Assembly (NCBI GenBank): GCA_002428985.1 | Contig: DIYL01000048.1 | Span: 62,001-126,000, forward strand | Direction of reading: 5' to 3' | Source of the DNA: Anaerolineales bacterium UBA6055 | GTDB taxonomy: Bacteria; Chloroflexota; Anaerolineae; Aggregatilineales; Phototrophicaceae | Length of the DNA stretch: 64,000 nucleotides | Made by a program: the position numbers and the translations under genes | Shown: positions 1 to 7,536 of the stretch, in pieces | Layout: each line of letters begins with the position of its first letter | How positions within the stretch are numbered: position 1 is the first letter of the stretch | Notes under the pieces: generated by a model | The model's database searches: none | Told to the model about the DNA's origin: nothing | Seen by the model: the letters and a program-made list of their open reading frames with translations, nothing else

Positions 1-156
1 CTCTAGTCGTACCAAGTCTGCCAATACTTGTGCAAATAATGCGTCGCGTTGCCCCGCGTTTAAGTTAGACACATCATCTAATCGGTTCAAATGGCGCCGT
101 AGACGTTTTTGTGCGCGTTTGACTTTACCATTTTCGTTTGGTTGAATATTTGTCAT
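1..156 (-). CDS. Short basic protein at prophage edge, 3' end outside window
   Basis: The reading frame opens with ATG at 156 on the minus strand, two bases after the stop of the gene upstream, and stays open to the window edge, so only its first 52 residues are visible. The visible part is rich in Lys, Arg, Gln and Asn (starting MTNIQPNENGKVKRAQKRL) and looks helical. The tight spacing with the two preceding genes puts it in the same transcript. I do not recognise the family; its position suggests a small phage structural or accessory protein, which is inference. Confidence 0.5.
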   Translation of the reverse strand, partial: MTNIQPNENGKVKRAQKRLRRHLNRLDDVSNLNAGQRDALFAQVLADLVRLE

Positions 157-158
157 GA

Positions 159-611
159 TTACACCTCATTGACCGTAATTTGAACGGATTGGCTGACATA
201 ATTACCAACAAGACGATACAGCCAAATGTCGTATACCCCATCTACCGGAGAAACCAACGTCAACGTCGCTGACCCAGCCGTAACCGGAGTTTGACCACTG
301 GCGTAAATCTCGCCATCGAGTAGCACGATATACCCCATATTTGCATCACTCGCAATCAATGCATCGTTACATGTCACCGTCGGGTCTGCATCGCCTTCAT
401 TCATAGATGTGACACTCGGGACAATCGCTAAGCCACCCCATCCATCTAAAATTGCACGAGCGTTATCCTGATTCGCTAGACTCGCATCGATTAGATGAAT
501 CGTTGACCCGTTGTCATTAACACTCACGCCAAATGTCGCTACATTAAGCACATCCCGGACGATGGCATTTAGCGCCTCAATATTTGTAATGATGTCGCTT
601 GCAATGTCCAT
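159..611 (-). CDS. Putative phage structural or tail-fibre-associated protein
   Basis: A 150-residue protein whose start overlaps the stop of the upstream gene by one base (TAATG arrangement), implying translational coupling. The N-terminal 45 residues resemble an oligomerising helix with a small hydrophobic stretch (IEALNAIVRDVLNVATFGVS). The rest is Thr/Val/Gly/Asp-rich and likely beta-strand, ending in an SVQITVNEV strand. No catalytic motif or signal peptide is visible. Small beta-rich proteins next to a collar/tail-like protein are typical of phage host-recognition modules; this role is inferred from context only. Confidence 0.45.
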   Translation of the reverse strand: MDIASDIITNIEALNAIVRDVLNVATFGVSVNDNGSTIHLIDASLANQDNARAILDGWGGLAIVPSVTSMNEGDADPTVTCNDALIASDANMGYIVLLDGEIYASGQTPVTAGSATLTLVSPVDGVYDIWLYRLVGNYVSQSVQITVNEV

Positions 612-1102
612 TATGTTGTCCCTGCTATTTCTCTAACTGCCCAAAATACAGTACGCGCCCCCTGCAATGTAGCCGTTCCTGAACCAGTACGCCATTGCAA
701 CTTAATCGTGTGTGACCCCGCGCTTAATCCTGTTAAAATGTAGCTAAAACTCGCATTACTATCGTGATTTGCATCATCAACCAGATTGACAATACCTTGT
801 TTTGCAGCGCCATCTACATCCAACCCAAACTGGAACAAACCCGCGCTAGCACTGCATTTTGCACTCCCCGCGAATACAACCAGTACATCACCACCACTCG
901 TCGTAATTGTGGATGCTAAATTTGTAGCATCTACATCAACCCAACCCGTACTCGTCGTCGTCCAACTTGAGCCACCATAACGCTCATAACTATCACCAGC
1001 CCACCCGTTATAGAGATAATTCTGATTATCCCGAACATATGTATTCAGGTCCGCCGACGTGAGTGGCTCACTTGCCCATGTCTTAGGCGTTGTCCATGCC
1101 AT
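611..1102 (-). CDS. Phage tail/collar-like structural protein
   Basis: A 163-residue protein beginning MAWTTPKTWASEPLTSADLN followed by an NTYVRDNQNYL stretch. That opening is common in short phage-encoded structural proteins of Gram-positive and Chloroflexota prophages. The remainder is Ser/Thr/Gly-rich beta structure resembling a C1q/TNF- or jelly-roll-like carbohydrate-binding head (for example SHTIKLQWRTGSGTATLQG). A good Shine-Dalgarno (AAGGA) lies about 8 bases before the ATG at 1102. It is the first gene of a leftward run of three tightly packed small genes, so this end of the window is probably the right border of a prophage or remnant. Confidence 0.6.
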   Translation of the reverse strand: MAWTTPKTWASEPLTSADLNTYVRDNQNYLYNGWAGDSYERYGGSSWTTTSTGWVDVDATNLASTITTSGGDVLVVFAGSAKCSASAGLFQFGLDVDGAAKQGIVNLVDDANHDSNASFSYILTGLSAGSHTIKLQWRTGSGTATLQGARTVFWAVREIAGTT

Positions 1103-1325
1103 ATCCTATCCTTTCTTTTATGTTTAGTAGATTCACACTAGCACGTTTGTTCGTAGAAAGGGTGAGCACATGGTCGCGTTGAACGTTAGAAAATAGAAAT
1201 AATGGGGCGGAGCAGATCAGCTATTTTATGTGTTATTCAGCAGTATCTAGGGAAATGAACGTCCATAAAATCCCTTATGCAACCTATCCAATAAAATCTG
1301 ACCATCGCATTTAGCCATCGCTGTG

Positions 1326-1331
1326 TATAAT
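1326..1331 (+). promoter_or_regulatory. -10 element upstream of the DAHP synthase gene
   Basis: A perfect TATAAT lies 46 bases before the GTG start of the aromatic-pathway gene. No convincing -35 hexamer is visible at 17 bases. Confidence 0.4.
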
Positions 1332-1377
1332 AGCTCTCACAAATTCTTTATTTTTGAAATTTTGGGAGTGAATCACT

Positions 1378-2472
1378 GTGGCACCACAAAACCGTTTGCA
1401 AGAGCTGCGCAAACAAATTGATCCGATTAATCTGCAAATTCTTGAATTGCTCAATAAACGTGCGACGATTGCACGTGAAATTGGTGAAGTCCAACAAGAA
1501 CTCGGTACAACCTATTACGACCCTGAACGTGAAGCACAAATGCTGACCGAATTACAACAAGTCAACGAAGGTCCGTTCAGCAATGATACAATCAAAAAAC
1601 TCTTTAGTGAAATTTTCCACGCGACACTCAATCTGCATGAACAAGATGCGCGTCAAAAGATTTTGGTTCAACGTAAAGACCCTAATCAACATACACATAT
1701 TGAATTTGACAATGGTCTAACAATCGGCAACGACACCTTCGAAATTATTGCAGGACCGTGTGCTGTCGAAAGTTATGAACAGATGGATGAAGTCGCGGCG
1801 GCACTATCCGAACGTGGTGTAAAGATGATCCGTGGTATGGGGTATAAACCACGTACTTCCCCGTATGATTTTCAAGGTCTTGGTGAAGAAGGCTTGAAGA
1901 TTGCCCGTCAAGTTGCGAACAAATACGATATGGTTGTCATCAGTGAAGTGCTGGACCAATCCCTCATCCCGATGATGGATGAATATGTTGATGCGTTCTG
2001 GGTTGGCGCACGTAATATGCAGAATGCATTCTTGCTCCGTGCATTGGGTAAACAACGCAAACCGGTTCTGCTCAAACGAGGCTTCGGCGCGACATTAAAA
2101 GAATTCATCTACGCTGCCGAATATATCATGAGCAGTGGTAACGACCAGATTATCTTGATGGAACGCGGTATTCGTACCTTTGTTCAAGAGACCCGCAACA
2201 CACTCGATATTAGTGCAGTGCCACTACTCAAACAAGAAACACACTTGCCGATCATCGTCGATATTTCGCACTCGGCTGGTCGCCGTGATATTGCGAATCC
2301 GCTAGGGCGTGTCGCACGGGTGAGTGGCGCAGACGGTTTGATGGTAGAGGTCCATCCGAATCCAGATGTCGCTATGTCGGATGCGAAACAACAATTGAAC
2401 CTGAACCAATTTAACGAGCTGATGGATGACATCGACTCGATTTCGGTACGCTATAAAGCTCCAACGGTATAA
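1378..2472 (+). CDS. aroA: Bifunctional chorismate mutase / 3-deoxy-7-phosphoheptulonate synthase
   Basis: A fusion of an AroQ-type chorismate mutase (about residues 1-90, starting NRLQELRKQIDPINLQIL, with the usual Arg/Lys-rich first helix) and a type I-beta DAHP synthase (about 105-364). The synthase part shows AGPCAVES, the KPRTSPYDFQG loop, VLLKRGFGAT and an IVDISHSAGRRD segment. It condenses phosphoenolpyruvate and erythrose-4-phosphate at the entry of the shikimate pathway; the mutase domain usually provides feedback control by chorismate or prephenate. Start chosen at GTG 1378 because a GGGAG ribosome-binding site lies 9 bases upstream. The length (364 aa) matches Bacillus AroA-like fusions. 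It appears monocistronic, with a hairpin after the stop. Confidence 0.93.
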   Translation: MAPQNRLQELRKQIDPINLQILELLNKRATIAREIGEVQQELGTTYYDPEREAQMLTELQQVNEGPFSNDTIKKLFSEIFHATLNLHEQDARQKILVQRKDPNQHTHIEFDNGLTIGNDTFEIIAGPCAVESYEQMDEVAAALSERGVKMIRGMGYKPRTSPYDFQGLGEEGLKIARQVANKYDMVVISEVLDQSLIPMMDEYVDAFWVGARNMQNAFLLRALGKQRKPVLLKRGFGATLKEFIYAAEYIMSSGNDQIILMERGIRTFVQETRNTLDISAVPLLKQETHLPIIVDISHSAGRRDIANPLGRVARVSGADGLMVEVHPNPDVAMSDAKQQLNLNQFNELMDDIDSISVRYKAPTV

Positions 2473-2494
2473 TATCTAACACGGATAATGATAA

Positions 2495-2515
2495 AACCCC
2501 TCGTCATGAGGGGTT
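2495..2515 (+). terminator. Hairpin after the DAHP synthase gene
   Basis: An 8-bp perfect stem (AACCCCTC / GAGGGGTT) with a 5-base loop, 22 bases after the stop codon. The U-tract is poor, so termination may be partial. Confidence 0.6.
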
Positions 2516-2559
2516 CATACAATCGATCACAAACTCATGAGTGATTTTTCAACTTGCTC

Positions 2560-2588
2560 TTGACTTTTGTGTGTCAAATGGATATAGT
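2560..2588 (+). promoter_or_regulatory. Promoter of the tRNA-Arg pair
   Basis: TTGACT (2560-2565), a 17-base spacer and TATAGT (2583-2588), ending 13 bases before the mature tRNA start. A near-consensus housekeeping sigma promoter. Confidence 0.75.
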
Positions 2589-2601
2589 ATTAGTCCATTA
2601 A

Positions 2602-2674
2602 GTGCCTGTAGCTCAGCGGATAGAGCGTCTGTCTACGGAACAGAAAGTCGGGAGTTCGAATCTCTCCAGGCACG
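2602..2674 (+). tRNA. tRNA-Arg (anticodon ACG)
   Basis: A full cloverleaf can be drawn: acceptor GTGCCTG/CAGGCAC, D-stem GCTC/GAGC, anticodon stem TCTGT/ACAGA with loop CTACGGA (anticodon ACG), and T-arm with TTCGAAT. Discriminator G; the 3' CCA is not encoded. The wobble A is normally edited to inosine by TadA to read CGU, CGC and CGA. Confidence 0.95.
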
Positions 2675-2677
2675 CTG

Positions 2678-2704
2678 AACCACAATTTGTATTGTGGTTT
2701 TTTT
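2678..2704 (+). terminator. Rho-independent terminator after tRNA-Arg(ACG)
   Basis: A 9-bp perfect stem (AACCACAAT / ATTGTGGTT), 4-base loop and a seven-T run begin 3 bases after the tRNA. Confidence 0.85.
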
Positions 2705-2721
2705 GATTCATACAATCATAT

Positions 2722-2794
2722 GCGCCTGTAGCTCAGCGGATAGAGCACTGGTCTTCGGAACCAGGTGTCAGGGGTTCGAATCCCTTCAGGCGCG
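2722..2794 (+). tRNA. tRNA-Arg (anticodon TCG)
   Basis: Cloverleaf with acceptor GCGCCTG/CAGGCGC, anticodon stem CTGGT/ACCAG, loop CTTCGGA (anticodon TCG) and a TTCGAAT T-loop; no encoded CCA. It shares the D-arm sequence with the upstream tRNA-Arg, consistent with tandem duplication and anticodon change. No strong promoter of its own is seen (only TACAAT at 2711-2716), so some read-through from the first tRNA may be needed. Confidence 0.95.
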
Positions 2795-2803
2795 TTACCT
2801 CAC

Positions 2804-2826
2804 ACCAGCCAATATACTGGTTTTTT
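2804..2826 (+). terminator. Terminator after tRNA-Arg(TCG)
   Basis: Short 5-bp stem ACCAG/CTGGT with an 8-base loop followed by six T residues. Confidence 0.65.
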
Positions 2827-2851
2827 GTTTCTCCACCATTTGTTAAGTAAC

Positions 2852-2880
2852 TTGCGACATAGACAAAGACACGTCATAAT
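2852..2880 (+). promoter_or_regulatory. Probable promoter of the TIR-STAND gene
   Basis: TTGCGA (2852-2857), 17-base spacer, CATAAT (2875-2880), 35 bases upstream of the ATG at 2916. Moderate match to the housekeeping consensus. Confidence 0.45.
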
Positions 2881-2915
2881 TTAATGGACTTTTGTAAGCG
2901 CAAACAGGCAAAATT

Positions 2916-5909
2916 ATGGCAAAATTGTTCATCTCATATTCACGAGTTAATCTTGAGATTGTCCAAAAAATACGTCAGGACTTGCAAAATGCAGGCATTG
3001 ACGTTTGGATTGATCAAGTTGGGCTGACACCGGGAACACCTGATTGGGATCAAGCATTGCGTGATGCCATTAGTAAAGCGAGTGCGGTGCTTTTTATTGC
3101 CTCACCCGATTCACGTCGATCCCCATATGTGCGTGATGAAATAGCACTGGCGAAAGATGCTAAAAAACCAATCTATCCGCTTTGGGTGGACGGCAATAAC
3201 TGGCTGGATTGTGTGCCGATGGGATTAGGAAGCACACAAAATGTGGACTTACGAGATGATGCCTATCATAAAAATTTACCCCGTTTAATCGGCACGTTAG
3301 GCGGGCAAACCAATATTGACCAAGAGCCTGTCGCGCCCCTTGTCCCTGACACAGAACCCGAAGCGCTACGACCTGCCAACCCTCGCAATCCGTATAAGGG
3401 TTTACGAGCATTTACCTCAGAAGATACGAGTGATTTCTTCGGACGAGATACTGTAATAGAAGAATTTCTTGACATTGTTGCTGACGAAAAACGCCCCGCT
3501 CGACTACTTGCAGTCTTAGGTGCGTCGGGGAGCGGTAAATCGAGTATCATGATGGCAGGGCTATTGCCACGCCTTAAGCAAGAATATCCTGATTGGACAT
3601 TCTTAAACCCGATCGTGCCGGGTACAAATCCGATTGAAAAGCTGACAATTATGTTGGCGCGACAATTTGAGAACAAATCACAATCTGTCATCGAGGATGA
3701 TCTGAGAAACCGCAACACCCGTGGATTACACCGCATTGCATCTGAACTCACTGATAAACCTGTGGTGTTATACATCGACCAATTTGAGGAAATCTTTACA
3801 TTGGTTGATAAAGAAACTAACCGTCGTCACTTCATTGACATTCTAACCACTGCTGTCACTGAACCTGATGGTGTTTTATATTTGCTACTGAGTATGCGTG
3901 CGGATTTTTATGATCGCCCATTACAGTATAACAATTTCGGCAAACTCATTGAGAATCATCATGTTGCTGTCACACCCATGACACTAGCAGATTTATATGA
4001 CGTGGTGCAAAAACCTGCTCAATTGTCGGATGTCGGTGTGACCTTTGACGATGGGTTGGTGACAGAGATGGTATTTGCTGTACGTGAAGAAACTGCTGCC
4101 TTGCCACTATTGCAATTTACGCTTGACCAATTGTTTGAAGCGCGTCATGGTCACAAACTGACGTTGCAGGCATATCAAGATTTAGGTGGTATACAGGGAG
4201 CACTTGCCGGACATGCCGATGCAACCTACGCTAAGTTGCCATCCGATCAGCATCGTCATCTAGCCAGAACATTATTCCTGCGTTTGATTGAACCCGGACA
4301 AACCGAACAAGATACCACCCGCCGACGCGCTACCTACAGCGAGCTAACCTTACCCGATGTCGAGCAGACCCGTATTTTGCAGGAAACTGCCGATGTCTTT
4401 GTTAATGCTCGCCTACTCGTCACCGACCAGACTGGAGATAAGCGCACCATAGAAGTCAGCCACGAAGCTTTGATCCGTGAATGGGCACGATTAGGAGATT
4501 GGTTACTTGATGCCCGTGAAGATTTACGCTTGCAAAAATCGTTATCTGCAGACGTGACGAGATGGTTAGAATTACGGAAACCAGTAGCGATGCTTTATCG
4601 AGGCACTATTTTAGCTGCTGCACTAGCTTGGGCAGAACGCAACTCAGCGAGCCGTGATGAGACTATGTTCCTGAATGAAAGCCGACGCGTTGAAGATGAA
4701 CGCAAACGACGAGAAGCCAAAAATCAGCGTAACCTACGGTATGCTTTGTTTGGGTTAGTTGGTGTGATTGTGGTCGCTTCGATTAGCTTGGTATTGATCT
4801 TTGCTCAGAATAATGCCGACTTACAATCCGAAGCTGAGCTAATCCAATCAACTCTGACACTTGTTCCATCGACGTTGACTCAAGTTTCTAATTTATTAGA
4901 GCAAGCAGAAAATGAAGTGGCAACCTCTGATAGTGCAGTAGCAACTGCAGAAGCCAATGCTATTGAGCTAGTTTTCACGGCAACATATGCACAAGGTATA
5001 TCGATTGCTGAGGCAAACAACGCCCAAACGCAAGCAGCCATAGCAGCCACTGCTCAACAAAATGCGATTAATCAGTTAAATGTAGGAGCAACCAGCGAAG
5101 CCCAAGTAGAATATCTACAAGCTCAGATTGATTATGTTGCAACGCGTGAATTTGTAATTTCGCTGTTGGATATTACGCAAACTCCTGTTAATGACTTTTA
5201 CGCGACGGCAACGGCATATGTAGAATCCAATAATGGCGCATGGCAACCCATCATTCAAGAATTTGATGGTGTAGCAATGGTTAAAATACCTGCGGGATGC
5301 TTCTTTATGGGTAGTATTGATGGCAACTTGGATGAGAGACCTGTGCATGAGGTTTGTGTGGATGAGTTCTGGATTGACCAATATGAAGTGACTAATGCTC
5401 AATATGGTTCGACTGGTTGTGGTGAGGATATTGCATCCGAACCCGATCACCCCAGAAATTGTGTCAGTTGGTTTGATGCAAAAGCTCACTGTGAAGGACG
5501 GGATGCACGCTTACCAACCGAAGCAGAATGGGAGTATGCCGCGCGAGGTCCGGATAGTTTAGTCTATCCTTGGGGCAATGAGTGGAATGAAGATTATACA
5601 ATCTGGGTTGGTAATTCAGAGAGGAAGACAGTCGAAGTGGGTAGCTTATCGCGCGAAAGTGCATCATGGGTTGGGGCGTATGATATGATTGGTAATGTTT
5701 CGGAGTGGGTTAACACAATTTACGAACCTTATCCTTATGAAACTTATGATGGGCGCGAAGATGAAAGTGATGATACTAGTGCTCGGGTGTTGCGTGGCAA
5801 CGATATGTTAAGTATTGATGCAGTTAGCTTGCGCGCGTTCAATCGTATGAGGGATACTCCGACGTATGCTGGCTATAGCTTCGGATTTCGTTGCGCCGGC
5901 GATGGGTAA
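2916..5909 (+). CDS. TIR - STAND NTPase - transmembrane - FGE/C-lectin-fold receptor-like protein
   Basis: A 997-residue four-part fusion. Residues 1-130 are a TIR domain (LFISYSR at 4-10; a VRDEI helix with Glu75 in the position of the NADase catalytic Glu). About 160-600 is a STAND-type ATPase with an FFGRD lead-in, Walker A GASGSGKS (202-209), Walker B YIDQFEE (286-292) and an SHEALIREW segment typical of this class. A single membrane helix spans about 609-631, followed by a Thr/Ala/Gln-rich coiled-coil-like stalk to about 780. The C-terminus (about 787-997) is an FGE-sulfatase/C-lectin fold domain (IPAGCFFMGS, LPTEAEWEYAARG, GNVSEWV, FGFRCAG). The paired catalytic cysteines of true formylglycine-generating enzymes are not visible, and the usual RGGSW motif reads RGND, so it probably senses a ligand rather than oxidising sulfatases. 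Predicted topology: TIR and ATPase in the cytosol, FGE domain outside. Inferred role: signalling or abortive defence. Confidence 0.85.
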   Translation: MAKLFISYSRVNLEIVQKIRQDLQNAGIDVWIDQVGLTPGTPDWDQALRDAISKASAVLFIASPDSRRSPYVRDEIALAKDAKKPIYPLWVDGNNWLDCVPMGLGSTQNVDLRDDAYHKNLPRLIGTLGGQTNIDQEPVAPLVPDTEPEALRPANPRNPYKGLRAFTSEDTSDFFGRDTVIEEFLDIVADEKRPARLLAVLGASGSGKSSIMMAGLLPRLKQEYPDWTFLNPIVPGTNPIEKLTIMLARQFENKSQSVIEDDLRNRNTRGLHRIASELTDKPVVLYIDQFEEIFTLVDKETNRRHFIDILTTAVTEPDGVLYLLLSMRADFYDRPLQYNNFGKLIENHHVAVTPMTLADLYDVVQKPAQLSDVGVTFDDGLVTEMVFAVREETAALPLLQFTLDQLFEARHGHKLTLQAYQDLGGIQGALAGHADATYAKLPSDQHRHLARTLFLRLIEPGQTEQDTTRRRATYSELTLPDVEQTRILQETADVFVNARLLVTDQTGDKRTIEVSHEALIREWARLGDWLLDAREDLRLQKSLSADVTRWLELRKPVAMLYRGTILAAALAWAERNSASRDETMFLNESRRVEDERKRREAKNQRNLRYALFGLVGVIVVASISLVLIFAQNNADLQSEAELIQSTLTLVPSTLTQVSNLLEQAENEVATSDSAVATAEANAIELVFTATYAQGISIAEANNAQTQAAIAATAQQNAINQLNVGATSEAQVEYLQAQIDYVATREFVISLLDITQTPVNDFYATATAYVESNNGAWQPIIQEFDGVAMVKIPAGCFFMGSIDGNLDERPVHEVCVDEFWIDQYEVTNAQYGSTGCGEDIASEPDHPRNCVSWFDAKAHCEGRDARLPTEAEWEYAARGPDSLVYPWGNEWNEDYTIWVGNSERKTVEVGSLSRESASWVGAYDMIGNVSEWVNTIYEPYPYETYDGREDESDDTSARVLRGNDMLSIDAVSLRAFNRMRDTPTYAGYSFGFRCAGDG

Positions 5910-6003
5910 TGTCTACGTACCCCTTAATCGCCACGGCGGACAATCAGATGGACGTAGACATTCCATATCAGGCTGTCCCTACAGATTTATTGTGATTTGT
6001 AGA

Positions 6004-6030
6004 GATGGGTAAATGAGATGCTTACCCATC
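6004..6030. terminator. Hairpin between convergent genes
   Basis: Perfect 9-bp inverted repeat GATGGGTAA / TTACCCATC with a 9-base loop, in the space between the TIR-STAND gene (+) and the permease gene (-). T-runs are weak on both sides. Confidence 0.45.
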
Positions 6031-6036
6031 ATCATG

Positions 6037-7536
6037 TTAGTCAATGATATTGTTGGCTGATAATGTCGTATCGCGGAACGTATGCACCTGTTCGTCGCCA
6101 CGGTCGGTCAATTGCACGATGCCATCAATGATGTGGATCCAATTTAAGGCGCGTAGGCGCGTCAGTACCCGTCCCATCTTCTGGGGTGACCAGTGGAAAT
6201 GCTCATGCAAAGTCACGACTTCAAGCTCATCCGTTTGGGTATCTGTAAATTGGTGATTGTGGATATGTGCCAGCACCACTTGATCATCAAAATGACGGCG
6301 TTGATTCGCACGGCGAAGCACCGTCGAGATTAACCCATACTTGGGCGATAACACCCACGAAAACACAAACAAAACGAAGATCATCAGCACCATCGATGCA
6401 CTAATCGACGAATCCCACTGTTCCAGTAAGTCGGAGCCGAACACGCGATTGATCAAAGCGATGCCATCGCTCACGTGTAAGACGCCTAGGAAATTATCCC
6501 GTGCCAACTCATAGCCGGTGAATGCGCCCAATGCGCCGATAATCGGGCTGATGATAAGCATCAGTGATAAGCGATCTGTCAGGAGGTACGCTGCGGCTGG
6601 TGGGATGATGAAAAATGCAATCACCAAAATCGATCCGACCGCATCAAAGGCACCGACCGCCACCAAACTAACGAGTATCATCAGCGTATAATTAATGACA
6701 CCCGGTCGGAATCCGAGCGCTTTGGCTAAGGCTGTGTCAAAGGTCGTCAGCTTGAGTTCTTTGTGAAACAGCAGGACGAAGCCGATCGTCAACAACGCTA
6801 GAACCCCTGTTACTGTGATCGATTTAGGGAAAAAGACGAGTGTCGGTTCAGCATCAATGAGTCCGGCCTGCCACGCTTGCCCCGGCGAGTAATCTCCGCA
6901 GTTGGTGCAGATTTCCATAAATTCTGCGCCATCATCGCGCGGACTAATCCCTAATTCACGGCAGTTCGTACATTGACGCGATAATTCAGCTTCAGGATGA
7001 TCAACTGTTATCGTAACCGATTCACAATTTTCGAAGCAGTGGCTATTGGTATTCGCCCATGCCACGCCAATTTCACCAACCAATACGGCATCTTCATCTA
7101 GATGCACATTATCGGCATAGCGCGAGACCAGAATCACAGCAATTGCAAACAATAATGGGAAGGCTAAGCCAAGTGCTGCATCTTGCCTGACTAAGCCCGA
7201 TTTATACAATAATTCCGTCAAGACGACTGTCGCAACACCCGCCAACGATGCGCCGATAATTAACAGTGGGGAGGAAGTATCGCCTTCTAAACCGAAGACA
7301 TTGGTCATCAGCAAGAATACCACAACAATCCCGAGCAACACCGTATGACTAATCGCATCACTGGTCAGTGCCATCCCACGTAAAAGCAAAAATGTCCCCA
7401 ATAACGCGCCACTAATCGCAATCATCGCGCCGATAATAATTGCTGTGTTTTGGGGTGAACGCAGAAATGCATTCAGTTCTTCGCGGGCGACAAAATTGAG
7501 TAGAATTTCAATCAAAAACCGTTCGAGTGTCATCAT
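6037..7536 (-). CDS. Metal ABC transporter permease with Cys-knuckle insert and C-terminal winged helix (TroD-like)
   Basis: An ABC-3 family (TroC/TroD/ZnuB) membrane permease of 499 residues, far longer than the usual 270-300. The permease core (repeated hydrophobic helices, the LRGMALTSDAISHTVLLG segment, YADNVHLDEDAVLVGEI) is interrupted at about residues 165-215 by an insert with a C-x3-C and two C-x2-C pairs, resembling a small zinc-binding module. After the last helix, roughly residues 410-499 form a soluble winged-helix-like tail (WSPQKMGRVLTRLRALNWI, then VQLTDRGDEQ). The start overlaps the stop of the preceding permease gene (ATGA) and has a GGAGG ribosome-binding site. Inferred role: one half of a Mn/Zn uptake pore, with added metal-binding and possibly DNA- or protein-binding parts. 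Confidence 0.85.
   Translation of the reverse strand: MMTLERFLIEILLNFVAREELNAFLRSPQNTAIIIGAMIAISGALLGTFLLLRGMALTSDAISHTVLLGIVVVFLLMTNVFGLEGDTSSPLLIIGASLAGVATVVLTELLYKSGLVRQDAALGLAFPLLFAIAVILVSRYADNVHLDEDAVLVGEIGVAWANTNSHCFENCESVTITVDHPEAELSRQCTNCRELGISPRDDGAEFMEICTNCGDYSPGQAWQAGLIDAEPTLVFFPKSITVTGVLALLTIGFVLLFHKELKLTTFDTALAKALGFRPGVINYTLMILVSLVAVGAFDAVGSILVIAFFIIPPAAAYLLTDRLSLMLIISPIIGALGAFTGYELARDNFLGVLHVSDGIALINRVFGSDLLEQWDSSISASMVLMIFVLFVFSWVLSPKYGLISTVLRRANQRRHFDDQVVLAHIHNHQFTDTQTDELEVVTLHEHFHWSPQKMGRVLTRLRALNWIHIIDGIVQLTDRGDEQVHTFRDTTLSANNIID

Noticed and set aside
2916..5909. Possible diversity-generating retroelement target because of the FGE/C-lectin-fold C-terminus
   Set aside because: No reverse transcriptase, no template repeat and no adenine-biased variable segment were seen; the usual RGGSW tail is also altered.
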